This document shows, piece by piece, positions 36,001 through 41,877 of a stretch of 64,000 nt of DNA (positions within the stretch are counted from its first letter, which is position 1; each line of letters begins with the position of its first letter). Both the position numbers and the translations under genes were made by a program. Source of the stretch: Atrina japonica (lineage: Eukaryota; Mollusca; Bivalvia; Pterioida; Pinnidae); the NCBI GenBank assembly GCA_030159075.1, contig BROG01000075.1, positions 868,501 to 932,500 on the forward strand. Direction: 5' to 3'. The notes beneath the pieces are model-generated. The model ran no database searches, was not told the origin of the DNA, and saw only the letters and a program-made list of their open reading frames with translations.

Positions 36001-38114
36001 TTTGGCAATGAAATCATAGTTACAGTGCAAGGACAGTATATATGTGTTGGCAATTAAATCATATGACCATAAGAATAACACCTGTTTTGGCAATAGAATC
36101 ATATTAACTTAAAAAATAACACCTGTGTTGGCAGTGAAATCCATTAACATAAAAATAGCACCTGTTTTGGCATTGAAATCATATTCACAAAATATTACAC
36201 CTGTTTGGCAATAAAATCATATTCATTATAATATTACACTTGTTATTTGGCACTTAAATAATATCTGTAATAACTTTATACATGTGCTGGCAATAAAATC
36301 ATATGAACATAAAAATAATACCTGTTTTGGCGATGGAATCATATTAACATAAAAAATAAGATCTGTTTTGGTAATAAAATCATATTTACATAAAAATAAC
36401 ACCTGTTTTGGTAATGAAATCATATTGACATATAATACACATGTGTATTGGAAGAAGGATACCCTGGAGTATACAAAAAATTGATCATCAAATTTTTCTT
36501 CATTTTTGCATACTTATTTAGTTATGAATGTATGAATTAATAGAATGAATAATCTGGCACATTTGTGGGTATATAAGGGATATTTAGATATGCAAGAGTT
36601 ATGCCCCTTTCCCCAAATTTTGATTTTTTTTCATCAACTGTCCTATGCATTATTAGAAAATCAGTCATTTATTTAAAAAACTCAAATTTTTCTTGCTAAC
36701 TTGGTAAAATTAATTTGATCTAAAGTCAGGGTATCAATGGGTTTCTATAGCTTTTATGGTGTTGAGCATTTTAATGCCAAATGGTATATAGGGATTATGC
36801 CGATTCCGACATCTCACAGTATGTCTTCAGATTCAAAACAACATAGTATTCTAAAACTAAAGCTTTCATCAAGGATATTCAGTGTGTGTTTTTTCTATTC
36901 ATATAGAGCCGGTCTGGCTCAGTCGGTAGCGCGCTTGACTCTGGATCGTGAGGTTGTGAGTTCGAGTCCCGCCGACGACAGGTTGGTTTCCTGTCTTTCG
37001 GATGAGACAGTAAAAATTGGAGGTCCCGTGTCACAGTAGGTGATGGCACGTTAAAGAACCCTCACTGCTCGATGGCCATAAGTGCCGAGCATAGGCCAAA
37101 ATTTGAAGCCCTTCACCGGCATTTGGTGACGTCTCCATATGAGTGAAATATTCTTGAGTGGGACGTTAAACAACAATAAACAAAAATCTGTTCATATATT
37201 TTTTTATAACTTCTACCATAATAGGAACCATATTAGTAGGAAAATAAAACTTTAATGATAATTTTGATAAAGGAATCAATATATTAGGTTTACTTTTCAG
37301 TGTAAACATCATCCCTGCTGTTTCTGAGTTTTCTGTTCTGAGTTTCATATCTGTGTACATGTCAAATAATTTTTATGTATTATGTATTTTATTACGTGTT
37401 TCAGAAGTGCAATTGGAATCTAAAACTTTATTTATGATAATTTGAAATGTAATTGATAACAATTTTAGCAGCTTGATGTTTTTGACATAACATTATCAGC
37501 ACGTGAAGTTTTTCGACTTATTAAATGATTATCAAAAATTAATTACCATTCATGGATGTCAATTAGGGTATCAGAAGAGTTAGTATGAATAGTAATTATG
37601 CTTAATCAGTAGTGAAATGTATTACTTTACGTGTATTGCAGTTTTGAGTTAATACCCAATGTCAATGATTGGCAGTGAAAGTCTATTAATAGCAGAAGAA
37701 CTAGACTTGTATTAGGAACTTATTCATATTAACACATATATCATACATATATATTTGCAATTGGTATATACTGCACATGTGTATTGGCAATTAAATGATA
37801 TCTACAAAAATATTGGTGCATATTGGCAGTTAAATCATATTCACAGAAATATTACACATGTATATTGGCAGTTAAATCATATTCACAGAAATATCACACA
37901 TGTATATTGGCAGTTAAATCATATTCACAGAAATATTACACATGTATATTGGCAGTTAAATCATATTAGCTCGTATAATTACATGATTGTTTACTGTTTT
38001 GTAGGAGCACATCAACAAAAAGCTGTGAACAGAGTAGGATGGTTGGATCAAACAACATTGGTATCCGCTGGACAAGACTGTAATATTAAGCTCTGGAAAT
38101 TAGAGGATAAATAG
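2075..38114 (+). CDS. WDR1: WDR1 / actin-interacting protein 1 gene, 3' part (13 exons, N-terminus off window)
   Basis: Joined exons: 2075-2222, 6809-6989, 12260-12337, 13867-13944, 15875-15966, 17560-17710, 23656-23731, 24393-24537, 25996-26074, 28389-28499, 32346-32507, 35261-35408, 38005-38114 (1559 nt with stop). All phases match and no internal stop appears. The product aligns end to end with animal WDR1/AIP1: [57 protein letters not shown] and a C-terminal [10 protein letters not shown]. Human WDR1 has 606 residues; 519 lie here, so about 75-80 N-terminal residues are upstream. Family knowledge: AIP1 is a cytoplasmic protein of two seven-bladed WD40 propellers that binds actin and cofilin/ADF and promotes filament disassembly. 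Twelve introns of 0.66-5.9 kb are loaded with repeats. Identity is very secure; exon ends are set by splice consensus and homology, not by transcript data. Confidence 0.95.
2588..2905 (-). mobile_element. tRNA-derived SINE, full length, minus strand, with 14-bp TSD
   Basis: Read on the minus strand it starts with a tRNA-like head: box A-like GTAGCGCAGTGGTTAGCGCA and box B-like GGGTTCGATCC. A body with GTCCCGTGTCACAGT, GGCCAAAATTTGAAGCCC and GTCTCCATATGAGTG follows, then an AAACAACAATAAACAAAC tail. It is flanked by a perfect 14-bp duplication TTGTGGTCCTTGGA at 2574-2587 and 2906-2919. Lies in WDR1 intron 1. Confidence 0.92.
2930..4050. repeat. Dispersed fragments of a CATATATATT-type repeat
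   Basis: 2930-3090 and 3880-4010 resemble units of the tandem repeat at 20900-21490: a run of TATAACTT, AAACCA, ATATATTCTT, GGGGAGACA-like and TGTCCCTCCCCTGAAATAT-like words in the same order. The sequence between them shows nothing I recognise. Confidence 0.5.
4789..5560 (+). repeat. Interspersed repeat with hairpin start
   Basis: It starts at 4789-4815 with a near-perfect hairpin (TCACCTGAGCT, then its complement AGCTCATGGTGA). Then come GACCTATTGCGATCGC, a CTTCTCAAGAACCAGTGGGG core, and a tail with AAGGTCATGAGGTCAAAGGT. Related copies occur at 7045-7230, 16340-16740, 22990-23390, 25080-25960 (interrupted), 30250-30440 and about 54355-54425. No coding sequence is seen in any copy, so it looks like a non-autonomous mobile family. 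Confidence 0.65.
5634..6440 (+). repeat. Tandem repeat, ~164 bp unit, five copies
   Basis: The phrase TTTTTCATGTTTTTGGATGT recurs at about 5657, 5821, 5984, 6146 and 6311, a spacing of 162-165 bases. Each is followed by GACATTATCTTGAAAAGT, GTGAAAGAAGCAAAA and GGAGTTATTTCCC. Intronic. Confidence 0.85.
6809..6989 (+). CDS. WDR1: WDR1 exon b (residues 50-110)
   Basis: Acceptor TATTTCAG before 6809, donor GTATTA at 6990. Encodes [20 protein letters not shown], then [20 protein letters not shown] and FKFRCSLK. It corresponds to human LWDSGSSVGEITGHNKV to PPFKFKF. The canonical GH dipeptide that opens this blade is replaced by GP. The PFKF motif retained here falls in the first-propeller region where mutational work on nematode AIP1 (UNC-78) placed actin-contact residues; that residue-level correspondence is from memory and is an inference. 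Confidence 0.93.
7711..7739 (+). repeat. Poly(A) tract (29 A)
   Basis: Uninterrupted run of 29 A in intron 2. No retroelement body could be recognised next to it. Confidence 0.95.
8519..9600 (+). repeat. Degenerate long tandem repeat, three copies (~320-480 bp)
   Basis: AAAATGCTACAAAATGA-like starts near 8519, 8997 and 9318. Each is followed by a TTTGGAGTAAAA motif, AATCCTTCATTT, TTGTATGACA and AAACCAATTTT. The copies differ by many substitutions and indels. Confidence 0.65.
9620..10990. other. Intron 2 segment, no recognisable feature
   Basis: AT-rich sequence with scattered stops in all frames. 10340-10615 has an open frame of 91 codons on the + strand, with low-complexity ends and no recognisable motif; I do not call it a gene. 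Confidence 0.5.
11005..11706. mobile_element. pogo/Tigger-like non-autonomous DNA element (702 bp) with TA target duplication
   Basis: The left end CAGGTGACTCTCGAT at 11005 mirrors the right end, which read on the minus strand is CAGGTGACTATCTAT (ends 11706). TA flanks both sides (11003-11004, 11707-11708). CAG...CTG ends with TA duplication, and TIRs rich in CTCGA/TCGAA words, are typical of pogo/Tigger elements of the Tc1/mariner superfamily. No transposase ORF is visible inside. Confidence 0.75.
11769..12229 (+). repeat. Minisatellite, 54-61 bp unit, ~8 copies, abutting the exon c acceptor
   Basis: Unit words are CACTTTTAAGGTTAGATAGC, CCTGG, then AAGTGTATGATAG and TCAAAGTGG. The first three units carry an extra TACATG block (about 61 bp); later units are about 54 bp. 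The array stops about 30 bases before exon c, leaving only a short unique tract with the polypyrimidine run and AG. Confidence 0.9.
12260..12337 (+). CDS. WDR1: WDR1 exon c (residues 111-136)
   Basis: Acceptor TTCTGTTCTAG before 12260, donor GTAAGT at 12338; exactly 26 codons, phase 0 at both ends. Encodes [15 protein letters not shown] and then FISASAAGE, matching human GDHSRFVNCVRFSPDG and FATASADGQ. Opens a WD40 blade with the Asp-His pair. A ~54-61 bp minisatellite ends only about 30 bases upstream of this acceptor. Confidence 0.93.
12338..13866 (+). other. WDR1 intron 3, no gene
   Basis: 12665-12870 holds a locally repeated GGCTGCTG/GGCCA word set. 13545-13614 ends with AGAGGTTGGCAGGTATG, which resembles the end of the element at 18758 (CATACCTGCCAACT) and a copy at 21605, so it is probably a transposon terminus. 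Nothing else stands out. Confidence 0.5.
13867..13944 (+). CDS. WDR1: WDR1 exon d (residues 137-162)
   Basis: Acceptor TTTTTTAAG (a less common AAG site) before 13867, donor GTAAGT at 13945; 26 codons, phase 0 at both ends. Encodes [12 protein letters not shown] and AHKGGIYD, matching human DGKTGEKVCALGGS and AHDGGIYA. Confidence 0.93.
14175..14375 (-). mobile_element. Second tRNA-derived SINE-like family, minus strand
   Basis: On the minus strand it has a box B-like TGGTTCGAATCCCGC, then GCGGAAGGTCGGTGGTC, TTACCCGGGTAACCGGGG, CCATCATATGACTGAAAAAT and a TGGCGTAAAACAAAAAAC tail. The body differs from the 2588/36906 SINE, so it is a separate family. The box A half of the head is not clear. Confidence 0.65.
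14376..15874 (+). other. Rest of WDR1 intron 4, nothing recognisable
   Basis: AT-rich intronic sequence; 14519-14555 has a small imperfect inverted repeat (GGTAGGTGTGAA / CCTACCTACC). No exon or element supported. Confidence 0.5.
15875..15966 (+). CDS. WDR1: WDR1 exon e (residues 163-193)
   Basis: Acceptor TGTATTTCAG before 15875, donor GTAAGA at 15967. Encodes [20 protein letters not shown] followed by [20 protein letters not shown] is a textbook WD40 signature and matches human SGDKTSKIWD. The last codon (Lys) is split 2+1 across the intron. Confidence 0.95.
16340..16740 (+). repeat. Interspersed repeat copy in WDR1 intron 5
   Basis: Same family as 4789-5560: GTCATCTGAGTCA start, TTATTGCGATAAC, CTTCTCAGGAACAGGTGGGC, AAAGGGGCTAGAACCC. 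The remainder of the intron to 17559 shows nothing I recognise. Confidence 0.65.
17560..17710 (+). CDS. WDR1: WDR1 exon f (residues 193-243)
   Basis: Acceptor TTCATTTCAG before 17560, donor GTATGT at 17711. Encodes [20 protein letters not shown] and [13 protein letters not shown], ending QVIK. The [11 protein letters not shown] block is identical to human WDR1 and joins the two propellers. Its last 9 bases plus the donor are echoed in the tandem array that starts the next intron. Confidence 0.95.
17711..18240 (+). repeat. ~33-bp minisatellite containing the exon f 5' splice site
   Basis: The unit approximates TCATCAAGGTATGTCACAGG followed by TGTGAAATTGATG. The real junction is GTCATCAAG|GTATGTCACA. 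About 16 units; the first five are well preserved and keep AAG|GTATGT or GAG|GTATGT, and later ones decay. The first units are open in the exon f reading frame. Confidence 0.9.
18758..20010 (+). pseudogene. Decayed transposase-like zinc-finger fragment, interrupted by a hAT-like insertion
   Basis: The left part (18974-19070) translates to [20 protein letters not shown]. After the insertion at 19098-19915, frame +1 gives [14 protein letters not shown], stop, [14 protein letters not shown]. The His-Gly-Gly and KHxNTKKH pattern is what I know from the N-terminal BED-like zinc fingers of hAT-type transposable-element proteins. CATACCTGCCAACT at 18758 may be its terminus. Stops and missing cysteines show it is dead. 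Family placement is an inference. Confidence 0.5.
19098..19915. mobile_element. hAT-like non-autonomous element (818 bp), nested insertion
   Basis: The left end TAGAGATGCTAGT (19098) is mirrored by ACTAGCATCTCTA (ends 19915). It is flanked by CAGTAT on both sides (19092-19097 and 19916-19921). If the last TA of the right end is counted as target, the duplication is 8 bp (TACAGTAT), the hAT length. The TAGAGATGC terminus fits hAT ends. No intact transposase. Confidence 0.75.
20092..20285 (+). mobile_element. 5'-truncated SINE copy (same body as 36906-37186)
   Basis: Contains GTTTCCTGTCTTTTGGGTGA, GTCACAGTAGGTG, CCAAAATTTGAAGCCCTTCA and GTCTCCATATGAGTAAAAGA, then a TTAAACAAACAAA tail. The tRNA-like head is missing. 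Confidence 0.85.
20900..21495 (+). repeat. Tandem repeat, ~122-135 bp unit, about five copies
   Basis: CCCTTAAACCATATATATT-like phrases near 20906, 21035, 21170, 21294 and 21416. Each is followed by GTTATGGGGAGACACATT, a CCTGTCCCACCC-like block and TTATAACTTAAAA. Upstream, 20465-20890 carries two copies of a CTTGAGGTCTAGTTGTG/TCTCAGAAAG repeat. Confidence 0.8.
21500..23655 (+). other. 3' part of WDR1 intron 6
   Basis: 21605-21623 has CAGAGGTTGACAGGTATGG, like the presumed transposon end at 13598. 22150-22200 has CACTCAGCCGAGT/CACTCAGCTGGG inverted words. 22990-23390 is another copy of the interspersed family of 4789. No exon seen. Confidence 0.5.
23656..23731 (+). CDS. WDR1: WDR1 exon g (residues 244-269), ends at a U12-type donor
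   Basis: Acceptor CTTTTAG before 23656. Encodes [20 protein letters not shown] and YDGRL, matching human GHSKSIQCLTV and YSGSHDGHI. I end it at 23731 because the next bases are ATATCCTTTT, the U12 AT-AC donor, and no good GT donor is present. The alternative GT at 23723 would remove the strand that carries the Tyr-Trp pair. Confidence 0.88.
23732..24392 (+). other. WDR1: U12-type (minor spliceosome) AT-AC intron of WDR1
   Basis: The 5' end is ATATCCTTTT (23732-23741), a perfect match to the U12 AT-AC donor consensus. The branch-site match is ATCCTTAAC at 24376-24384 (8 of 9 to TTCCTTAAC). The intron ends TTTAC at 24392, about 9-10 bases after the branch adenosine. Splicing here restores the Tyr-Trp pair conserved in WDR1. 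The body of this 661-base intron is mostly a 27-bp minisatellite. Confidence 0.88.
23838..24240. repeat. 27-bp minisatellite inside the U12 intron, ~14 copies
   Basis: Unit AGATAACATGTAGTGTCACA + ACTCAAC, highly homogeneous in the middle and decayed at the ends. Because 27 is a multiple of three, the minus strand stays open for 167 codons with a nine-residue repeat (SCDTTCYLL). I read that as an artefact of the repeat, not a gene. Confidence 0.95.
24393..24537 (+). CDS. WDR1: WDR1 exon h (residues 269-317), begins after a U12-type AC acceptor
   Basis: The exon begins right after TTTAC at 24388-24392 and ends before GTAAAT at 24538. With the preceding A it reads [20 protein letters not shown], then [23 protein letters not shown] aligns with human INYWDSETGE, and DGQISV with SGQLISCSMDDT. 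The blade has lost the GHTNQ opening seen in human and is the most divergent stretch of the protein. Ends with a split Lys codon. Confidence 0.88.
25080..25960 (+). repeat. Interspersed repeat copy split by a SINE
   Basis: 25100-25295 and 25567-25960 are the two halves of one copy of the 4789 family. CAAAAGGGACCAAAAAGGAC and GAAAACGAAATCTGTCC lie before, and AATGAGCCACAAAG..., TATATGAGAAAGTTGTTAGG and CAAGGTCATGGAGTCAAA after, in the same order as 4985-5300. Confidence 0.75.
25296..25566 (-). mobile_element. tRNA-derived SINE, minus strand, inserted in an older repeat
   Basis: Minus strand: head GAGCCGGGCTGGCTCAGTCT and GAGTTCGAGTAC, followed by the common body (GGCCAAAATTTGAAGCCC, GTCTCCATATGAGTAAAATA) and an AAACAACAATAAACAAACAA tail. 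Same head type as 36906-37186. It splits the interspersed repeat at 25080-25960, which gives the relative age. Confidence 0.88.
25996..26074 (+). CDS. WDR1: WDR1 exon i (residues 317-343)
   Basis: Acceptor TTTATCCAG before 25996, donor GTAAGT at 26075. Encodes [20 protein letters not shown] and VACIDH. EPRCIA aligns with human QPKCVA, and VVACIDH with VVVCIGQ. Its last ten bases (TATAGATCAT) and the donor are part of the 67-bp tandem unit that follows. Confidence 0.93.
26065..27060 (+). repeat. 67-bp minisatellite containing the exon i 5' splice site, ~15 copies
   Basis: GATCATGTAAGTCTAAAGCA recurs with GTAAGT at 26075 (the real donor), 26142, 26209, 26276, 26343, 26410, 26484, 26551, 26618, 26685, 26752, 26821, 26895, 26964 and 27031. 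Two 74-bp units carry a GCGTAAAGTG insert. Each unit has a second GTAAGT (GATAATGTAAGTCAAAAGTG). The array therefore presents about 30 perfect GTAAGT words. Confidence 0.95.
27061..28388 (+). other. 3' part of WDR1 intron 9, nothing recognisable
   Basis: Decayed array units to about 27135, then AT-rich sequence. 27140-27373 is open for 77 codons but shows no domain and uneven composition. Confidence 0.5.
28389..28499 (+). CDS. WDR1: WDR1 exon j (residues 344-380)
   Basis: Acceptor TTTTTTCAG before 28389, donor GTAAAT at 28500; 37 codons in phase 0. Encodes [20 protein letters not shown] and [17 protein letters not shown]. Aligns with human IVLLKDQRK and VAVHPGGDTVAIGGVDG. Confidence 0.94.
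28500..32345 (+). other. WDR1 intron 10, mostly featureless apart from the poly(G) tract
   Basis: 3.8 kb of AT-rich sequence. 30250-30440 has a fragment of the 4789 interspersed family (GTCATAGGGTCAGAGGTCAT). No exon-like block with splice sites is visible between exons j and k. Confidence 0.55.
29972..30039 (+). repeat. Homopolymer tract of 68 G
   Basis: An uninterrupted run of G from 29972 to 30039 in the sense strand of WDR1 intron 10. It creates spurious poly-Gly and poly-Pro frames on the two strands. Confidence 0.95.
32346..32507 (+). CDS. WDR1: WDR1 exon k (residues 381-434)
   Basis: Acceptor TTCTAG before 32346, donor GTCAGT at 32508; 54 codons, phase 0. Encodes [20 protein letters not shown], then [20 protein letters not shown] and LAYTIPDYK. 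Corresponds to human NVRLYSILG to VVTVFSVADG. The last 20 or so bases with the donor are the founding unit of the 2.2 kb minisatellite downstream. Confidence 0.93.
32486..34680 (+). repeat. 28-bp minisatellite containing the exon k 5' splice site, ~2.2 kb
   Basis: Unit GTCAGTATACACTATACCAG + ATTACATG. The real junction reads ACTATACCAGATTACAAG|GTCAGTATAC, one base different from the unit. Subtypes include an ACTAGATCAAACAGTCGG form (32670-33300) and increasingly diverged units towards 34680. The unit is open in all three + frames, which explains the cluster of 70-127 codon ORFs here. Confidence 0.95.
34985..35160 (+). repeat. Direct duplication, two ~85-bp copies
   Basis: ATGGATGTTTTTTGTTCCTT followed by ATTGATTGATTCATTTTCAT and TTATTCCTTGATTAT occurs twice, from about 35010 and 35094, almost identical. 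Located just before exon l. Confidence 0.9.
35261..35408 (+). CDS. WDR1: WDR1 exon l (residues 435-484)
   Basis: Acceptor ATCTTTTCAG before 35261, donor GTAGGA at 35409. Encodes [34 protein letters not shown] and IAYFG. Matches human [20 protein letters not shown] and MMVYVWTLSDP. A complete WD40 signature (SWSPD ... IAVW). Ends with one base of a split Arg codon. Confidence 0.95.
35655..36455 (+). repeat. ~40-60 bp minisatellite in WDR1 intron 12
   Basis: Unit approximates TGTTTTGGCAATGAAATCAT followed by ATTNACATAAAAATAACACC. About 15-17 units with frequent indels. Fills the 5' third of the intron. Confidence 0.9.
36906..37186 (+). mobile_element. tRNA-derived SINE, full length, + strand, with 12-bp TSD
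   Basis: Head GAGCCGGTCTGGCTCAGTCG (box A TGGCTCAGTCGG) and box B-like GAGTTCGAGTCCC, then the body with GTTTCCTGTCTTTCGGATGA, GTCCCGTGTCACAGTAGGTG, GGCCAAAATTTGAAGCCC and GTCTCCATATGAGTGAAATA, and an AAACAACAATAAACAAAAA tail. Flanked by TCTATTCATATA (36894-36905) and TCTGTTCATATA (37187-37198), an 11/12 match. Confidence 0.93.
37752..37972 (+). repeat. Second block of the intron 12 minisatellite, just before exon m
   Basis: Unit TATTGGCAGTTAAATCATAT + TCACAGAAATATTACACATG, about 44 bp, 4-5 copies. Clearly related to the 35655-36455 unit. Ends about 33 bases before the acceptor of exon m. Confidence 0.9.
38005..38114 (+). CDS. WDR1: WDR1 exon m (terminal coding exon, residues 484-519, stop TAG)
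   Basis: Acceptor TTTTGTAG before 38005. Encodes [20 protein letters not shown] and [15 protein letters not shown], then TAG. Aligns with human [20 protein letters not shown] and the WTITY end. The C-terminus is of normal family length. Confidence 0.95.
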
Positions 38115-38446
38115 ATTGTCAGTATGTAGTTGACAGTGCAATTACATTCTTTCGGGGGATTATCTTCTTACTAATCCTGATATTATATAACTATGCATAT
38201 ATCTGTTTCACCCAATGCCGTAAATTTGGAAAGTGTTTCCATTGGGGCAATGTTTGCAATGAGTGGAAATTTGCAAACTTGTCCACTTGATGGATAAAAA
38301 TGAGATTTTTGTTTTTGACGTAGAAAATGAGGAAGTGCATGGTCTTTGTCTATAGCAATAATGTACTGTCATGTGAATAGAAGAGTGCATTTTATAATCT
38401 TATATAATATTCCCCAAAGTTTTTGTAAATTATCATGGCTTGGAAC

Positions 38447-38452
38447 AATAAA
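38447..38452 (+). promoter_or_regulatory. Candidate poly(A) signal, proximal
   Basis: AATAAA about 335 bases after the WDR1 stop, followed within 15-20 bases by a plausible cleavage context. First canonical hexamer after the stop. Confidence 0.55.
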
Positions 38453-39043
38453 CATGTAATTGTAAAGTGAAATAACGCTAATGTTTCTATAACTCTTTCG
38501 ATGGCAGTTTTTAGAATTCACCAATCACAGACTGTCAAAACAATTGTTTTATTCCTGAAGAATATATCTTCACAGAAAAGACAGCAGTGGGCAAAGCATA
38601 AATATGAAGCGCCAACCGCATGTCATCTAAGCCAGTTAGATGTTTTTTGATGTTTCTTTACATGATTAAAATAGGGTGGAATGTAGCCCAACACTTAGTC
38701 ATTGAAAAAATGACAGACTTTTTATAACAACAAATTAACTCCACATGAACAATCTATCATCGGAAAATTGCAAAACTGACATTCCAATGGAAACAACCAA
38801 GATTACAGTAATGCTTAGCCACAGTACTGTTGTCACTTTAGGATGTGTTTAATATTTTTTTGGGGGGGAGGATGGGGGTGAGGAGATTTGCTGGTTGATA
38901 ATTGTGTGGATGATTATTTCCTGATCATTTTTTTTGGACATCAATCTCCACAACTGCTTGTGTCAAGAACTAAGATTATGTCTTATTATGACAGTTATTT
39001 TATATGTATATTTTGTAATTTTTGCAAGATATAAAAATAAGTA

Positions 39044-39049
39044 AATAAA
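39044..39049 (+). promoter_or_regulatory. Candidate poly(A) signal, distal
   Basis: AATAAA about 930 bases after the WDR1 stop, followed by a TTTTATATAATATTTTTGTT-like T/GT-rich stretch that could act as a downstream element. Confidence 0.4.
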
Positions 39050-39442
39050 GAACTATTTTATATAATATTTTTGTTAGTATATAGATATGCATGTAATGTT
39101 TGTTGTGTTGTTTCTGTTACTGGAGGAAGGAGGGCAAACTATTTAAACTCTCCCAATCAACTTACATATCTCATGCTTTTCTGCATTTGGTACTCATTGA
39201 TTTTTCTTTAATTTCAATAGTTTTTTATTTATTTTTCATGAACACCCAGTACCTTTGCTTAGCTATATTATTCTTCTTTTTGTGTCAGAAATATTTTTGA
39301 CTACTAATTCATTGATTGCAGTATGCCAAACGTATGGGCTCAAACATGTATTGGCTTTATAATTAGTACTTCTGAGATACAGTGTTGTCTAGATCAATAC
39401 CTCTTGTTTTTAGCTGGGGAGGAGGTCAAAATGTTAGGAGAG

Positions 39443-39870
39443 TTAGTGTTATACCTCCATAGCAGGACTTTTGTAACTTAGTGCTATCTGGATCAGATAA
39501 CCTCTTGTTTTTAGCTGGAGAGCTAGTGTTATACCTCCATAGCAGGACTTTTGTAACTTAGTGCTATCTGGATCAGATAACCTCTTGTTTTTAGCTGGAG
39601 AGCTAGTGTTATACCTCCATAGCAGGACTTTTGTAACTTAGTGCTATCTGGATCAGATAACCTCTTGTTTTTAGCTGGCCTGGACAAAATATCTGGAGAG
39701 CTAATGTTATACATTCGCAGCAGGACTTTTGTAACTTAGCGCTATCTGGATCAGGTTACATATTGTTTTTATCAGGCCAGAACAATAGTTCCTGAGAGCT
39801 AGTGTTATACCTCCACAGCAGGACTTTTGTAACTTAGTGCTATCTGGAACAGAATAACTCAATTTTAGTT
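39443..39870 (+). repeat. Tandem repeat, 80-99 bp unit, five copies, downstream of WDR1
   Basis: AGTGTTATACCTCCATAGCA and GGACTTTTGTAACTTAGTGC with CTATCTGGATCAGATAACCT recur at 39443, 39523, 39603, 39702 and 39799. The first three are 80 bp apart and nearly identical; the last two carry insertions. Confidence 0.92.
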
Positions 39871-41877
39871 GGCTGGAACAAAATAAGCTTATATTCATCA
39901 GTGGTATTTATTGACAAAACTTCATTCTTGGCAATAACTTTCAAAATATAAGAAGTAGATATTTTAATATCTCACTCAGCTTGTTCATATGGTACCATGA
40001 TGTTTTACCTAATGACTTAGGTAATGACATCTATTTGTAAATTTAAAAGTTTCAGTATCTTGATATGCTACCTCTGACAAGGTATGTTGTCCTCTAACAA
40101 CTCTTGTTACTAGTATAGTCAGTTTTCATTGTATCCAGGGTGTCATTGTATGGCTGTATTTTTTAATGTATTGAAATCCAATGAAATCATTTTTTGAAAG
40201 TTTATTATTAGCAGCAAATCACTGTAATCATGTTTTTTTCAAAACATCTGTTTTTCTGAAAATTTTACGAGATTCTAAAACAATCAGAATTATTTTTATC
40301 AAACCATTTTCATAAGACATCCTTGAGAAAATGAAATAGTCCTCATATTCTGGAAAATAATGTTTGCTTTAAGCATTAACTTTTGAGTTCTATTATTGCC
40401 AACATACAGCATAATCTGCCAGAGTTATGGACCTTTGAAATATTTATAATTGGCTTTCTTCTAGGGGGCGTGGTGTTTCTTAATGGTATCTTGTTTTGTC
40501 ATCAGAAGCTCATCTTTTACCAGTCAGTATTTAAGTATACTGTATTTATTTGGGAAGTATAAAAAAACTGTATTATGCCATAATTATTACTTGTTCAGTA
40601 TTTTCTTCTTTTGAGACAGTTATAATTTCCTTTTCATTTTTTAGACTATTGATTTGATAGTTACTACTGGTTGATGACCTATGCTGTGTTGGTTTTATTT
40701 TGGGAAATAGGGTTGTTGCCATAAATATGACTTGTGCTTCCTATATTCAGTCTGTAGAAATAACACTTTAATTGATCAGTGATGTAGACACTGTAAGTAT
40801 GATAATCATGGGCTAATTGGTGCTAATTTCTAATTTCCATTTGACCATAGCTATCTTGAGTCCATTAGCTAAAATGAGTATTGTATTATTTTCTATGTTA
40901 TACTGTATGTGTACTTATTTTAGCAGTATTCTAATATTAGCTCCTTTCAATCTCAAGTAATTGCGCTATTTCAAGCACTCAAACCGAGTCATTCAGCATT
41001 AGCAGCGAAAATGATATTTATGGTTTGATGACACACTTAGTGGCTTTTGATCACAGACATTTTTTACATACAAAATGATTGCATGTTCTATATATATATG
41101 TAGTCTGCCATTGTTTCCGTAATACTGATAATTAAAATTGTTCTTGCTGTAATTGCGTGAATATAAGATTGCGCTAATAAGTCTGCATCGCTCAGAGTGC
41201 TAATTTAAATACACATACAGTACTTTTTGTGAGGTACAGGATAAATTAGTGCTATTGTGTATCTGGGTATACTAGCACTCCATAGAACAAATATTATAGT
41301 CTCTTTTCTTGCCTTTGTTAATTGTCCTCAACTGCATCTTTGTAAAAGATTTTTTAATGTTAACTTAATCAAATGGAATTTGTAAAAGAATTGTAAACTT
41401 GTCAAAGTCAATGGTATGATCGCCTTTCTGCTGCAATATTTTGTATGTAAATTATCATTACTGTACAGAACTGCCTAGAGTTATAATATCGAAAGTGTAT
41501 CTGATTAAAAGTCGTAAAAATTGCACGTGTTTTAGTCATTATGCTCATATATACTACATTTAGTACAAATAGAAAAGGCAAACAATATCATGGTACATTG
41601 TGTCTACTTTTGTACACAATTTAATTATCTCGTGGAAAAATTCTTATGTTGAAATAATGGAAATAAATGATCCAAAATGTTATTGTGTATGCATGAAGGG
41701 GAGAAGGATACCTTGTCATGAAACTGGAGTCAATACTAACATCTAAACCGGAACTAATATAAAGAAACATGGAAGACCACGTAAATTTATCCCCAGAAGA
41801 CAGAAATTAAAAAGCAAATTCAAGTATTAGATTAAATTGTTCTTTGTGGATGAAATTATTGCACATTCTTGTTTTAG
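39871..41877. other. Intergenic stretch, nothing recognisable
   Basis: AT-rich sequence without convincing ORFs or repeat elements. Confidence 0.5.

Larger units (their letters stand above)
38115..39060 (+). other. WDR1: WDR1 3' UTR region
   Basis: Non-coding, AT-rich sequence directly after the stop codon. It contains two AATAAA hexamers, at 38447-38452 and 39044-39049. The true 3' end is not determinable from sequence alone, so the UTR may be about 350 or about 950 bases long. Confidence 0.6.

Noticed and set aside
35400..36455. A fourth donor-spanning array after exon l
   Set aside because: The junction ATTTTGGAA|GTAGGA and the repeat word TTTTGGCAATGAA share only about seven bases and the donor GT is not repeated, so the resemblance is too weak.
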